From positions 1,054,001-1,118,000 of the forward strand of contig NZ_CP061941.1 in the NCBI RefSeq assembly GCF_014805825.1: a stretch of DNA of 64,000 nt. The letters run 5' to 3'. Position numbers and translations under genes: made by a program. Source of the stretch: Marinomonas algicola. Its GTDB lineage: Bacteria; Pseudomonadota; Gammaproteobacteria; Pseudomonadales; Marinomonadaceae. The notes under the pieces were generated by a model. It was not told where the DNA came from. It was given only the letters and a program-made list of their open reading frames with translations, and did no database searches. Shown piece by piece: positions 1 through 9,908 of this stretch; position 1 is the first letter of the stretch, and every line of letters begins with the position of its first letter.

Positions 1-775
1 TATCTTTAAAATTAAAAAATCTGTTGATTTAATGTTAGCCTTATTTCCTTTCGAGTTACCCATTTATCAGCAACATGACATTTCGGTTGAGTGCGTAGGG
101 CATACGCTAGCAGACAATATTCCTCTTAATTGTGACCAAGCCCAATCAAGAGAAAAATTAAATATAGTCAATACAGCTGGACCTGTCTTTGCTGTTTTGC
201 CCGGCTCTAGAAGAGGCGAAGTTGAGCGTTTAGCGCCGCTTTTTATAGAATCGATGTCAAAAGTTCTTAAAGATCAACCCGATGCTCGATTTATCATCCC
301 TGTTGTAAACGATGATAGACGAGAGCAAATAGCCTCATTATTAAAAGGCTCAAATGTCGACGCGATTATTGTAGATGGCCAGTCTAGAGACGTAATGATC
401 GCTTCTGATGCGATATTATTGGCATCAGGTACGGCGGCACTAGAGGCCATGTTGGTGAAAAAACCTATGGTTGTGGCTTATCGTTTTACCAAATTAACCT
501 ATGCGATTATGTCACGTATGATCAAGGTACCTTATGTGTCTTTGCCAAATTTACTAGCAAACAAGGCTTTGGTTCCTGAATTAATTCAAGATGATGCAAC
601 ACCAGATAAATTGGCAAAAACCTTATTAACGACATGGCAAGAGTTTAAGGAAAACCAAGATATCCAACAGACGTATTTGGACCTACATAAGATGTTACGG
701 AAAAATGCCGGTGCAACCGCTGCACAAGCGATTGTTGATTTAGTTGAAAGAAAGCAAGCCGAGAGAAAGCCATAA
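1..775 (+). CDS. lpxB: Lipid-A-disaccharide synthase, C-terminal part (5' end outside window)
   Basis: The reading frame is open from the first bases, so only about the last 257 residues of a protein usually near 380 are present. LpxB is a peripheral inner-membrane glycosyltransferase that joins UDP-2,3-diacylglucosamine to lipid X to make the lipid A disaccharide. Visible family features are the DLMLALFPFE stretch near the cut, FAVLPGSRRGEVERL (nucleotide-sugar domain), LASGTAALEAML and PYVSLPNLL. The ATG at 32 is internal and not the real start. The stop overlaps the rnhB start by one base (TAATG), as in the common lpxB-rnhB arrangement, which implies translational coupling. Confidence 0.95.
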   Translation, partial: IFKIKKSVDLMLALFPFELPIYQQHDISVECVGHTLADNIPLNCDQAQSREKLNIVNTAGPVFAVLPGSRRGEVERLAPLFIESMSKVLKDQPDARFIIPVVNDDRREQIASLLKGSNVDAIIVDGQSRDVMIASDAILLASGTAALEAMLVKKPMVVAYRFTKLTYAIMSRMIKVPYVSLPNLLANKALVPELIQDDATPDKLAKTLLTTWQEFKENQDIQQTYLDLHKMLRKNAGATAAQAIVDLVERKQAERKP

Positions 776-1374
776 TGGAGCCTTTTGTTAGTGATTTTTA
801 TAAGGGTGTTTTATTCGCGGGAGTGGATGAAGCTGGTCGAGGCCCCTTAGCGGGTAATGTGGTTGCCGCGGCCGTCATACTCGATCCTACAAAACCCATT
901 CAAGGTTTGGCTGATTCGAAAAAATTGTCAGAAAAAAAGCGCGACGCCTTGGCTTTAGAGATAAAAGCTAAAGCACTGGCTTACTGTATTGCTTACGCTG
1001 ACGTGGCTGAAATTGATGAATTGAATATTTTACATGCCAGCATGTTGGCGATGACAAGAGCGGTTAATGGATTAACTACCGTGCCTGAACATGCTTTAAT
1101 AGATGGTAATCGAGTACCCTCAAATTTGGTTTGCTCGGCCGAAGCTGTCGTAAAGGGGGATGCTAGAGAGGCGTCTATTTCGGCGGCCTCTATTTTAGCG
1201 AAAGTTCATCGCGACGCTGAAATTGTCGCTTTAGCGGAAACGTATCCTGGCTACGGTTTTGAAAAGCATAAAGGATACCCAACAGCGCAACATTTATTAG
1301 CACTTGAGACATTGGGCGTTACGCCAATTCATCGTAGTAGCTTTTCACCTGTTAAAAAAATTCTACAAAGGTAA
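775..1374 (+). CDS. rnhB: Ribonuclease HII
   Basis: 199 residues, a normal length for RNase HII, which cuts the RNA strand of RNA-DNA hybrids and starts removal of ribonucleotides misincorporated in DNA. The acidic catalytic pattern is seen: GVDEAGRGPLAG near residue 16, DSKKLSEKKR near 47 and KGDAREASISAASILAKVHR near 122-141. The start overlaps the lpxB stop, and its own stop lies within the ribosome-binding region of dnaE, so lpxB-rnhB-dnaE reads as one operon. Confidence 0.96.
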   Translation: MEPFVSDFYKGVLFAGVDEAGRGPLAGNVVAAAVILDPTKPIQGLADSKKLSEKKRDALALEIKAKALAYCIAYADVAEIDELNILHASMLAMTRAVNGLTTVPEHALIDGNRVPSNLVCSAEAVVKGDAREASISAASILAKVHRDAEIVALAETYPGYGFEKHKGYPTAQHLLALETLGVTPIHRSSFSPVKKILQR

Positions 1375-1378
1375 TTTT

Positions 1379-4300
1379 GTGAGTCGTTCCTTTATTCATT
1401 TACGAGTACATACTGAATTCTCTTTGGTTGATGGTTTAGTAAAAGTCAAAGGTCTTTTGGCGGCCACTGAAAGTTTAAACATGCCCGCCGTTGCCATTTC
1501 CGATGAAAATAATTTATGTGGCTTTGTTCGATTTTACAAAGGCGCAATGTCGAGTGGCATTAAGCCTATCTGTGGGGCCGATGTTATGGTAGCGGCTCAT
1601 GGTGAATTAGAACATAATTCACGATTTACTTTATTAGCCATGAGTAACAAAGGCTATAAAAATATTATAGAAGTCATTTCTAAAGGGTATCAGCTGGGCC
1701 AACATCAAGGCAGGCCAATAATTCAGCCAGACTGGTTGGAGCAGCACAGTGAGGATGTTATAGCCATTTCGGGGGCTCAATATGGTGATGTTGGGCAATA
1801 CCTTGAATCAGGTCAAGTTGAGTTAGCGAAACAACAGTTACAACATTGGATGCGTATTTACCCTAATCGCTTTTATATAGAGTTACAGCGAACCGGCCGA
1901 GATGGTGAAGAAGATTATATTCACTCTGTGGTTACGTTAGCTGAAGAATTCGCTTGTCCTGTTGTGGCAACCAACGATGTACGTTTTTTAAAGCGTGAAG
2001 ATTTTGAAGCGCATGAAGCGCGTGTATGTATTCACGATGGCGTGACACTGGATGACCCCCGAAGACCAAAGCGTTATTCTGAAGAGCAATATTTAAAGTC
2101 TCCTGATGAAATGGAGGCGCTGTTTGAAGACATTCCTGAAGCCCTAGAAAATACCGTTGAGATTGCTAAACGCTGTAATGTGGATGTGTTGCTAGGAGAG
2201 TATTTCCTACCCGATTTCCCTGTTCCTTCGGGCATGACAATGGATGAGTATTTTCGTCAGTTGTCTCACGATGGTTTGAAAGTGCGTTTTGACTTTTTGG
2301 TTAAAAAGTATGGCAAGCGTGTTGAAGATAGAAAACAAGAATACCTTGATCGCTTGGAGTTTGAGTTAAATATCATTCTACAAATGGGGTTCCCTGGCTA
2401 TTTTCTTATCGTAATGGACTTTATTCAATGGGCCAAAGACAATGATATACCGGTTGGTCCCGGCCGTGGTTCTGGTGCCGGTTCCTTGGTCGCTTACGTT
2501 CTCAATATTACCGATTTAGACCCACTAGAATACGATCTGCTGTTCGAACGTTTCTTGAATCCAGAGCGGGTATCCATGCCGGATTTCGATATCGATTTCT
2601 GTATGGAAAACCGCGATAAAGTGATTGATTATGTGGCGCAAACCTATGGTCGTGACGCCGTTTCTCAGATCATTACCTTTGGTGCTATGGCGGCGAAAGC
2701 GGTGGTGCGAGATGTAGCACGAGTTCAGGGTCGGCCATACAGTTTAGGGGACAAGCTGTCTAAGCTCATTCCGTTCGAAATTGGCATGACTTTAAAAAAA
2801 GCGCTAGAAGTGGAACCGGCATTACAAGAATTTATTGATTCAGATGAAGATGCCGCTGAAATTATGGAAATGGCCTTTTCTTTAGAAGGTGTGGTGCGAA
2901 ATTTTGGTAAGCATGCGGGTGGTGTGGTGATCGCCCCAACAAAACTAACGGACTTCGCCCCCTTGTATTGTGAAGAAGACGGCTCAGGCCTAGTCACCCA
3001 ATACGATAAAAATGATGTTGAGGAAGCCGGTCTGGTTAAGTTTGACTTCCTAGGTTTGAAAACGCTGACCGTTGTGGATTGGGCGGTGAAAAACATCAAC
3101 CAAATTAATGCTTTTGACGGTAAGCCAGATCTCGATATCAGCCTGATCGATCTTGAAGAAAAAACCACCTATGACTTGCTACAGAGAGCAGAAACTACCG
3201 CGGTATTCCAGCTAGAGTCTCGAGGCATGAAGGAGTTGATTAAAAAACTTCTGCCTTCACGTTTTGAGGATATTATCGCCCTCGTTGCTTTATATCGCCC
3301 AGGCCCTCTGGGGTCCGGCATGGTAGATGACTTTATTAACCGTAAGCACGGGCGAGCGGAGTTGGCTTTCCCTCATGTGGATTATCAACATGATGATCTG
3401 ATTCCGGTACTTGAACCAACGTACGGCATTATCTTGTATCAAGAGCAGGTAATGCAGATTGCTCAGGTTTTAGCACGCTTTAGTCTAGGTGGCGCCGATT
3501 TACTTCGTCGAGCAATGGGTAAGAAAAAACCTGAGGTTATGGCAGAGCAGCGTTTAATCTTTATGGAAGGGGCCAGCAAGCACGGTGTCGATAAAGATCT
3601 TGCGGGTAATATCTTTGATTTGATGGAGAAATTCGCCGGTTATGGTTTCAACAAATCACACTCGGCCGCTTATGCATTGGTTTCCTATCAAACCGCTTGG
3701 CTTAAAAATCACTACCCTGCACCTTTTATGGCCGCGGTACTCTCTGCGGATATGCAAAATACGGATAAGATCGTTATTTTTATTGAAGAATGTCGAGCAA
3801 TGAAATTAACGCTTCAATTACCGAACGTTAATGAATCTATGTACAAATTTACCGTTAACCCAAGCAACGAAATTGTCTATGGATTAGGTGCGATTAAAGG
3901 GGTTGGTGAAGGCCCTATTGAGGCCATAGTTGAAGCGAGACAAGACGGCCCCTTTAAGCATATCTTTGATTTTTGTGAACGTGTTGGCCGCAAAGTAAAT
4001 AAGCGTGTTATGGAAGCATTAGTGCGTTCAGGCGCATTTGATACCATTGGCCCCAATAGAGCGACCTTGTTTGAAAGTATTTCCGGGGCGTTAAAAAGAG
4101 CCGATCAAAGCGCTAAAAGCCAAGACGCTGGCATGATGGATTTATTTGGTATTGCTGTAGAAGAAACCATTGAGTCTGCTTATGACGAAAATGGTGTGCA
4201 AATGGAGTGGCCAAGTCGACAACGATTAGACGGTGAGAAGGATACTTTAGGGCTATACGTTACAGGGCATCCAATAGACGATTATGAGAGAGAAATTCGC

Positions 4301-4852
4301 CGTTTTGCTCGCGCTCGAATTGTGGATTTACAACCAAAACGTGAAGCGCAAATTATAGCCGGTTTAATTGTTGATTTAAGAATTACCAAAAGTAAAAAAG
4401 GTGGCAATATTGCTTTTGTTACATTAGACGATCGATCTGCGCGGATTGAAGTGACGGTTTTTCCAGATTCTTATGAAGAGTTCCGTCATGTGATCGTTAA
4501 GGATCAAGTCGTCGTGGTTGAAGGTGAAATCAGCGTGGATGAATTCCGCGGTGGGCAAAAAGTGATTGCTCGTAAAGTTCTGGATTTTCCTCAAGCACGC
4601 GTGCGATATGTTGAAGCATTACGTATTAACTGGGTGAACAACGACGTTACTGAAAAAGACGTTAATGTGTTGTCTGACTTCATGAAGCCATACATTGGAG
4701 ATGGTTGTGATGTTGTCATCACTTTTAGTACGGAGAGAGCCCAAGGTGATATTCGCTTAGGGTCAAACTGGAAAATTATGCCTGATGATCAATTAATACA
4801 CGAACTTCAGAAACATTACGGTAAACAAAATGTTCAGCTCGTGTATAATTGA
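1379..4852 (+). CDS. dnaE: DNA polymerase III subunit alpha
   Basis: Catalytic subunit of the replicative polymerase, 1157 residues from the chosen GTG. That start gives the usual N-terminus (SRSFIHLRVHTEFSLVDGL) and is preceded by AAAGG about eight bases upstream. A longer in-frame extension back to 1304 would overlap rnhB and adds non-homologous residues. Domains in order: PHP domain (about 5-275), polymerase core with the aspartate motif PDFDIDF and later FDFLGLKTLT, helix-hairpin-helix region, and an OB-fold near 990-1070 (IIAGLIVDLR onward). Nothing looks broken. Confidence 0.97.
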   Translation: MSRSFIHLRVHTEFSLVDGLVKVKGLLAATESLNMPAVAISDENNLCGFVRFYKGAMSSGIKPICGADVMVAAHGELEHNSRFTLLAMSNKGYKNIIEVISKGYQLGQHQGRPIIQPDWLEQHSEDVIAISGAQYGDVGQYLESGQVELAKQQLQHWMRIYPNRFYIELQRTGRDGEEDYIHSVVTLAEEFACPVVATNDVRFLKREDFEAHEARVCIHDGVTLDDPRRPKRYSEEQYLKSPDEMEALFEDIPEALENTVEIAKRCNVDVLLGEYFLPDFPVPSGMTMDEYFRQLSHDGLKVRFDFLVKKYGKRVEDRKQEYLDRLEFELNIILQMGFPGYFLIVMDFIQWAKDNDIPVGPGRGSGAGSLVAYVLNITDLDPLEYDLLFERFLNPERVSMPDFDIDFCMENRDKVIDYVAQTYGRDAVSQIITFGAMAAKAVVRDVARVQGRPYSLGDKLSKLIPFEIGMTLKKALEVEPALQEFIDSDEDAAEIMEMAFSLEGVVRNFGKHAGGVVIAPTKLTDFAPLYCEEDGSGLVTQYDKNDVEEAGLVKFDFLGLKTLTVVDWAVKNINQINAFDGKPDLDISLIDLEEKTTYDLLQRAETTAVFQLESRGMKELIKKLLPSRFEDIIALVALYRPGPLGSGMVDDFINRKHGRAELAFPHVDYQHDDLIPVLEPTYGIILYQEQVMQIAQVLARFSLGGADLLRRAMGKKKPEVMAEQRLIFMEGASKHGVDKDLAGNIFDLMEKFAGYGFNKSHSAAYALVSYQTAWLKNHYPAPFMAAVLSADMQNTDKIVIFIEECRAMKLTLQLPNVNESMYKFTVNPSNEIVYGLGAIKGVGEGPIEAIVEARQDGPFKHIFDFCERVGRKVNKRVMEALVRSGAFDTIGPNRATLFESISGALKRADQSAKSQDAGMMDLFGIAVEETIESAYDENGVQMEWPSRQRLDGEKDTLGLYVTGHPIDDYEREIRRFARARIVDLQPKREAQIIAGLIVDLRITKSKKGGNIAFVTLDDRSARIEVTVFPDSYEEFRHVIVKDQVVVVEGEISVDEFRGGQKVIARKVLDFPQARVRYVEALRINWVNNDVTEKDVNVLSDFMKPYIGDGCDVVITFSTERAQGDIRLGSNWKIMPDDQLIHELQKHYGKQNVQLVYN

Positions 4853-4967
4853 GGTATTTTAGCGTTATCAAAATTAGAAGGCTACGATAAGGTAGCGATA
4901 GGGATAGCAGGAAAAGCCCGTTGCGGTTTTTTTTGTTCTCGATGAACCATACAGCAGTGTGTATACC

Positions 4968-5915
4968 ATGAATTTAAATTACTTACCTTTTGAACAGCCG
5001 ATTGCTGAACTTGAGCAAAAAATTGAAGAACTTCGCTTAGTTGGCAACGATAACAAACTGAATATTGGCGATGAAATCAGTCGTCTAGAAGAAAAGAAAG
5101 TGGCATTGACCCAAAGCTTGTTTAGTAATTTGGGCGCATGGGAAGTTTCTCAGCTTGCTCGTCATCCCAAACGCCCTTATACATTAGACTACATTGAACA
5201 TGCCTTTACTGACTTCGAAGAAATGCACGGCGATCGTCATTATGCCGATGACAGAGCGATTGTTGGTGGCATTGCACGTTTAGATGGTCGTCCTGTGATG
5301 ATTATTGGTCATCAAAAAGGTCGTGAAGTTAAAGAAAAAGTATTACGTAATTTTGGTATGCCGCGCCCTGAAGGGTATCGTAAAGCGTTGCGTCTTATGG
5401 AAACCGCTGAGCGTTTCAAAATGCCAATTATTACTTTGATTGACACACCAGGAGCTTACCCTGGCATCGGTGCGGAAGAGCGTGGTCAAAGTGAAGCCAT
5501 TGCCTTTAACCTAGCGGCTATGTCGCGTCTAAAAACCCCAATTATTTCAACGGTAATTGGTGAAGGTGGTTCTGGTGGTGCATTAGCCATTGGAGTGTGT
5601 GATGAGCTTATGATGCTGCAATACGGGACGTATTCTGTTATTTCTCCAGAAGGCTGCGCTTCTATTTTGTGGAAAAGTGCCGATCGTGCGTCCGATGCCG
5701 CAAAAGCAATGGGCATTACGTCTGACCGCTTAAAAGAATTGGGTATTGTAGATACCATCGTACCTGAACCTATGGGCGGTGCCCATGTTGGGCATGAGCA
5801 GATGGCTCTTAGCTTAAAAGAAAACATTCTAGCGGCACTTGAGCGCATGGATGAATACAGTATGGACGAACTTTTAGAACGTCGCTATGAGCGTCTTATG
5901 TCTTACGGTCTATAA
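4968..5915 (+). CDS. accA: Acetyl-CoA carboxylase carboxyltransferase subunit alpha
   Basis: 315 residues from ATG 4968. A GTG nine bases upstream is possible, but family members begin with the equivalent of MNLNYLPFEQPIAELE. AccA with AccD transfers the carboxyl group from carboxybiotin to acetyl-CoA, giving malonyl-CoA, the first step of fatty acid synthesis. Family motifs include LDYIEHAFTDFEEMHGDRH, GHQKGRE, IDTPGAYPGIGAEERGQ and GEGGSGGALAIGV. It follows dnaE after 115 bp, a common gammaproteobacterial neighbourhood, and is closed by a hairpin terminator. Confidence 0.97.
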   Translation: MNLNYLPFEQPIAELEQKIEELRLVGNDNKLNIGDEISRLEEKKVALTQSLFSNLGAWEVSQLARHPKRPYTLDYIEHAFTDFEEMHGDRHYADDRAIVGGIARLDGRPVMIIGHQKGREVKEKVLRNFGMPRPEGYRKALRLMETAERFKMPIITLIDTPGAYPGIGAEERGQSEAIAFNLAAMSRLKTPIISTVIGEGGSGGALAIGVCDELMMLQYGTYSVISPEGCASILWKSADRASDAAKAMGITSDRLKELGIVDTIVPEPMGGAHVGHEQMALSLKENILAALERMDEYSMDELLERRYERLMSYGL

Positions 5916-5926
5916 TATTTCTGATT

Positions 5927-5957
5927 AAAAATGGCCTCCTTAATTGGGGGCTTTTTT
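5927..5957 (+). terminator. Rho-independent terminator after accA
   Basis: Stem GCCTCC (5934-5939) pairs with GGGGGC (5946-5951, one G-U pair) around a six-base loop. It is followed by six T and preceded by an A run that extends the stem. Confidence 0.85.
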
Positions 5958-5995
5958 GTTTTTAGCCTAGGTGATGTTGTTTGGAGTCTGAGTAC

Positions 5996-7297
5996 ATGCT
6001 ATTTGAACTGCAGAGAGAAGATAGAATTTTTTTGCAATCCGATCACATCAATACCATTGTGGTTGGTTTAAGTGGTGGTGTGGACTCTGTCGTGCTTTTG
6101 CATTCGGTTGTGCACTTGGGTTTGCCAAAAAAGATTATCGCTGTGCATGTCCATCATGGGTTGAGTGCTAATGCGGATGATTGGCTGGCTCATTGTAAAC
6201 GACTTTGCGATACCATGGCTGTGGATTTTTACAGCCATAAGGTGGTGCTGGATTCAGCTAAGGGCTCGTTAGAAGAAAAGGCGAGAGACGCTCGTTATGA
6301 AATATTTGAGCGTTATATCGGAGTTAATGATGTACTTCTTCTAGGTCATCATAGAGGCGATCAAGCTGAAACGCTATTGTTCCGTTTATTAAGAGGAACT
6401 GGCGGACGGGGTCTCGCGGGCATACCGCATCGAAGACGGTTAGGGAAAGGCTCTTTATTGCGTCCGTTAATGCATCTACCGAAACAAACGCTTTATGAAT
6501 ATGCGGCACAATTTCAGTTAGCCTGGGTTGAAGATGAGTCAAACAGGGATGTGCGTTTCCAGCGGAATAAAATTAGACAAGAATTATTGCCCACTCTAAA
6601 AACAATCGCCCCTAAAATAGAAGAGCAGTTATCGAATACGGCCGCCAGGATTCAAGTCGATTACTCCATATTGGACCGGTTAGCTCGTCGAGTTATGTCG
6701 GCCAATATCAATGAATGGGGTGGGTTAATTTTGGCCGATTTGCCTAACCAGCCAGTAGCAGAACAAATTTACTGGCTGCAATCTTACTTGCGAGAACACG
6801 CCATCAATGCGACCTACGCCCAACTGGAAAACGTGGCGTTCAGCGTATCGAGCGACACCGATCACCAGCCACTAATTGTGCTGTCTGGCAAACGTCTTCA
6901 ACGCTTAAAAGGCGTTTTATACGTGTTACCAAAAGATGAGCCATCCGTGCCATTGCTTTTAGAGTCTGGCGTGACAGTCAATAGAGCATTTGATCAAGTG
7001 ATGGTTCAGGGGGAGGGGACGCTTGAATTAAAGCTTAGGCCGAGTCAGCTAAGCTTGCTCATGCCTTCTGGTCAACACCGGTTATTAAAGAAATGGTTTA
7101 ATGATCAGCAAATACCGGTATGGTGGCGAGATCATTTACCTTATGTTTTTCAAAATGATGTGTTAGTGGCGATTGGGGACCTTTGGCAGAACCCTCAGTA
7201 CCCAGAGCTTCACATTGAGTGGATAATTAATAAGAATCTTGTTTTACCTAAGCCAAGTAAAGTAAACCCTAATAACCATTCTTGGATCATTGAATAA
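5996..7297 (+). CDS. tilS: tRNA(Ile)-lysidine synthase
   Basis: 433 residues from ATG 5996, which has GGAG nine bases upstream; a TTG at 5981 lies before this site and is less likely. TilS uses ATP to join lysine to C34 of the AUA-reading tRNA-Ile, changing both its codon and amino-acid specificity. The PP-loop SGGVDS is at about residues 25-30, with HHGLSANADDWL, GHHRGDQAETLLFRLLRG and FQRNKIRQELLP following. The C-terminal TilS domain is present. It sits downstream of accA, behind a terminator, so it probably has its own promoter. Confidence 0.95.
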   Translation: MLFELQREDRIFLQSDHINTIVVGLSGGVDSVVLLHSVVHLGLPKKIIAVHVHHGLSANADDWLAHCKRLCDTMAVDFYSHKVVLDSAKGSLEEKARDARYEIFERYIGVNDVLLLGHHRGDQAETLLFRLLRGTGGRGLAGIPHRRRLGKGSLLRPLMHLPKQTLYEYAAQFQLAWVEDESNRDVRFQRNKIRQELLPTLKTIAPKIEEQLSNTAARIQVDYSILDRLARRVMSANINEWGGLILADLPNQPVAEQIYWLQSYLREHAINATYAQLENVAFSVSSDTDHQPLIVLSGKRLQRLKGVLYVLPKDEPSVPLLLESGVTVNRAFDQVMVQGEGTLELKLRPSQLSLLMPSGQHRLLKKWFNDQQIPVWWRDHLPYVFQNDVLVAIGDLWQNPQYPELHIEWIINKNLVLPKPSKVNPNNHSWIIE

Positions 7298-7313
7298 ACA
7301 GGGAACAACACGC

Positions 7314-7347
7314 TCCTTGCCAATAGTCCGTTTTTTATCAGCAAGGA
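7314..7347. terminator. Hairpin between convergent genes (tilS end)
   Basis: Arms TCCTTGC (7314-7320) and GCAAGGA (7341-7347) are perfectly complementary around a 20-base loop that contains a T run. It lies between tilS and the convergent small membrane protein gene. It has no T-tract after the stem, so its role as a terminator is inferred from position. Confidence 0.45.
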
Positions 7348-7367
7348 AAGGTCATTCCGTGATTTGG

Positions 7368-7595
7368 CTAATTTGAATAGCGTGCAGCGTCAATGATGGA
7401 CCATAAATGGACGATCGCGCCGACAATCCACATAAAAAATAATATGATGGTTGCACTTAGCGCGTAGCAAGTGGCCGTTGTAATAAAGAACAACAGAGCA
7501 CTAAAGAGGCGTCCTTGAACCAATTGCCCTAAACCAGGGATGAAGATATTACAAATTGCGGCGATAACATTACCGCCTGAGCCTTGCTTTGCCAT
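7368..7595 (-). CDS. Small membrane protein, TM2-like
   Basis: 75 residues from the ATG at 7595, chosen because GGAAC lies just upstream and the protein then starts MAKQGSGGNVIAA. A longer frame back to 7700 overlaps the neighbouring MFS gene. Two hydrophobic segments are seen, around residues 12-30 (including FIPGLGQLVQGR) and 34-60. The C-terminal HLWSIIDAA is typical of small conserved membrane proteins that include PGLGQ and end in a TM2-like turn. Function is not known. It is oriented convergently to tilS. Confidence 0.7.
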   Translation of the reverse strand: MAKQGSGGNVIAAICNIFIPGLGQLVQGRLFSALLFFITTATCYALSATIILFFMWIVGAIVHLWSIIDAARYSN

Positions 7596-7666
7596 GTTTC
7601 GTTCCGTTATTCGCTTAATGTATAGGGTAACTATTGTACTGACAAATAAACGTAAAGCCAGAGGCG

Positions 7667-8792
7667 TTATATTGGAAGTGGTTTTCTGGCGCTTAGCCAC
7701 ACACTTGCCATGGCGGCGATAATAAATGGGATCATTAATAGGTTGAGTATTTCCCAGCCAAAAATGTTTTGCCAGTAGCCGGCTAATACACTGCCGATTG
7801 TGGCTCCCGTGAAGACTAAAAAATCGTTTAACCCTTGAACTTTGGCTTTGTCGGCTGGTTGGTAGGTTTTAGTTAGCAGGGTCGTTGCACCAATAAAGGT
7901 GAAGTTCCAACCGATACCAAGAAAGATCAGCGCGGTCCAGAAGTACCAATAGCCTGAGCCAAACTGATTTAATATAACGCACGTTAATAATAGCAAACAG
8001 CCAGATTGTATAATCTTAGTGGTACCGTATTTTTGGATTAGCTTGCCGGTGAAAAAGGAAGGCGCAAACATGCCGAGCACATGCCATTGGATGACGGTGG
8101 CGGTATGACCAAAATGAAACCCATGCCCATGCATAGCCAATTACCCCAGAGGTAATGGCCGCCACTAAATTTGGTTGTTTTAAGAGCGTTTTGTAAGATC
8201 TTGGTGTGCCTGTTTGTTCTTCTTCTGTGGGTTGCCTAAGAGGCAGGGCAAGGATCAATAGGGTAGTGAAAACATACAACACCAACAATGCAGCGAATGC
8301 CCCAAGATATTGAGTGTCCGGTACCATAAATTCAGCCCATATGGCCATATTAGGCCCCAAGATGGCGGCAATCACCCCCGCGCCCATAATTAAGCTAATG
8401 GCTTGTGGGGTTTTATCATTTGGCGCATTTTCAATCGCGGCGAATCGATACTGTTGGCCAACACCAATGGCCATACCTAACAGTAAGGTAGCAAAACAGA
8501 AAAGGGCAAAGTTGGCTTCTTGTAACGCATAAAAAGCAGTGGAAGCACCGATAATGCCAATCAGGTTACCAATGAAAAAGCCTTTTTTCCGGCCTACGGT
8601 TCGCATTAATAGTGCTGCCGGCAGAATAACGCCCATTAACCCTAAAAATTGTGTGGCGATTGGCAGAGTTGCCAGAGATAAACTCGGAGCCAGTTGTTGA
8701 CCTATTAAAGCGGTCACCGAAACAAGCAGAATGTTTCCGGTTATGAGCAAGGCTTGTCCTAATGCCAAACCCCAAACACTGACTCCTAACAT
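7667..8792 (-). pseudogene. MFS transporter, frameshifted by an internal deletion
   Basis: An AAGGAG ribosome-binding site precedes ATG 8792. The first frame encodes about 220 residues of an MFS permease (membrane segments, MRTVGRKKGF loop) up to TSGVIGYA. The second half of the transporter (HGHGFHFGHTATVIQWH to the C-terminus) continues in another frame from about 8140 to 7667. At the joint around 8131-8140 the two halves abut directly. I infer that some 10-12 residues present in relatives are missing, which points to a non-triplet deletion rather than a single-base error. As it stands the gene cannot make a full transporter. Substrate unknown. Confidence 0.8.
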
Positions 8793-9035
8793 ACGTATCT
8801 CCTTTTGCTGATGTTTTGCATATATTTATCTGAATATTGAATCGACATGACCAACGAATATAGCAGATTCGTGAACGAATACATCACCTTCAAAAAGATC
8901 TTTTTTCATATAAAATAGCAAAAAATGCATTTAGGCACCCAACCAGAGAGGCATTTAGATACCTGACAGATGAATCTGTTTAAATGCATTCATTTCAACC
9001 TGGTTGGATTCGACAATGGGTGGACTAAATAGCGG

Positions 9036-9908
9036 TTAGATTAGGTGTAGTCCTAACATGGCATTTTTAATGGTTGCTTTCCCTTGCTCGCTTAGGGGCA
9101 TTACAGGTAAACGGCATTCATCAGAGCATAACCCCAATAATGACATACCATATTTAACGCCAGCAGGGCTTGGTTCGCAAAAAAGAGCGTTGTGTAAGGT
9201 AAAGAGTTGGTCTTGTAAGGCTTGTGCTTTAACAAATTCACCAGCAAGGCAAAGTTGATGTAATTCAACAACTTTAGCCGGGGCAATATTGGATGTTACT
9301 GAAATACAACCATGGCCGCCACCCGCATTATACGCAACAGAGGTTAGATCATCACCACTGAGAAAACTGAACGCTTTTTTGATTAAAGCACGTTCACGAA
9401 TGGGGCGGGTTAGGTCGCCTGTGGCGTCTTTCACCCCAATAATTCTTGGTAATTCGGCTAGTTTTGCTAACGTGTCTACTTCCAACCCAACAATGGCACG
9501 AGGTGGAATGTTGTAAACCACAATCGGTAGCTCTGAATTGTCGTGTACAAAGCGGTAGTGCTCGTACAAGCCTGCTTGATTCGGACGATTGTAGTAACCC
9601 GCCACATGTAACGTCGCATCAGCACCGGATTTTAGAGCGTGATCTGAGTATTCTACGGCTTCTACAGGGTTGTTTGATCCCGCACCAGCGATAACAGGAA
9701 TGCGTTTGTTGGTTTCTTCAGCGGTAATTTCAATAACACGTTTGTGCTCTGCTTCAGACAGAGTAGGGGACTCACCCGTTGTGCCAACAGGCACTAAGCC
9801 ATTAATACCCTCGGCAATTTGCCAGCGCACGATGCGTCTTAGAGCGTCTTCGTCAAGTTGACCATTAATAAAAGGGGTTGCTAAAGCTGTAATTGCGCCG
9901 CGAAACAT
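9036..9908 (-). CDS. dapA: 4-hydroxy-tetrahydrodipicolinate synthase (DapA family)
   Basis: 290 residues, the usual size. DapA condenses pyruvate with aspartate semialdehyde in lysine and diaminopimelate synthesis. Visible are GLVPVGTTGESPTL (pyruvate-binding), VVYNIPPRA with the active-site Tyr, and the Schiff-base Lys in IGVKDATGDL, with the TIM-barrel pattern. An AGGAC site precedes ATG 9908. It stands alone rather than beside bamC, so it might be a second copy or a DapA-family aldolase of other specificity. The intact motifs make true DapA most likely. No RNA leader was recognised upstream. Confidence 0.88.
   Translation of the reverse strand: MFRGAITALATPFINGQLDEDALRRIVRWQIAEGINGLVPVGTTGESPTLSEAEHKRVIEITAEETNKRIPVIAGAGSNNPVEAVEYSDHALKSGADATLHVAGYYNRPNQAGLYEHYRFVHDNSELPIVVYNIPPRAIVGLEVDTLAKLAELPRIIGVKDATGDLTRPIRERALIKKAFSFLSGDDLTSVAYNAGGGHGCISVTSNIAPAKVVELHQLCLAGEFVKAQALQDQLFTLHNALFCEPSPAGVKYGMSLLGLCSDECRLPVMPLSEQGKATIKNAMLGLHLI

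Noticed and set aside
1304..1378. Longer N-terminus for DnaE
   Set aside because: It overlaps rnhB, lacks family similarity, and the GTG at 1379 has a ribosome-binding site and the right N-terminus.
2725..3168. 147-codon minus-strand frame inside dnaE
   Set aside because: Opposite-strand shadow of a strongly conserved gene; composition follows the dnaE codon pattern.
4902..4935. Possible terminator between dnaE and accA
   Set aside because: AAAAGCCCGTTGCGG before a T run gives only a three-base stem with a bulge; too weak to call.
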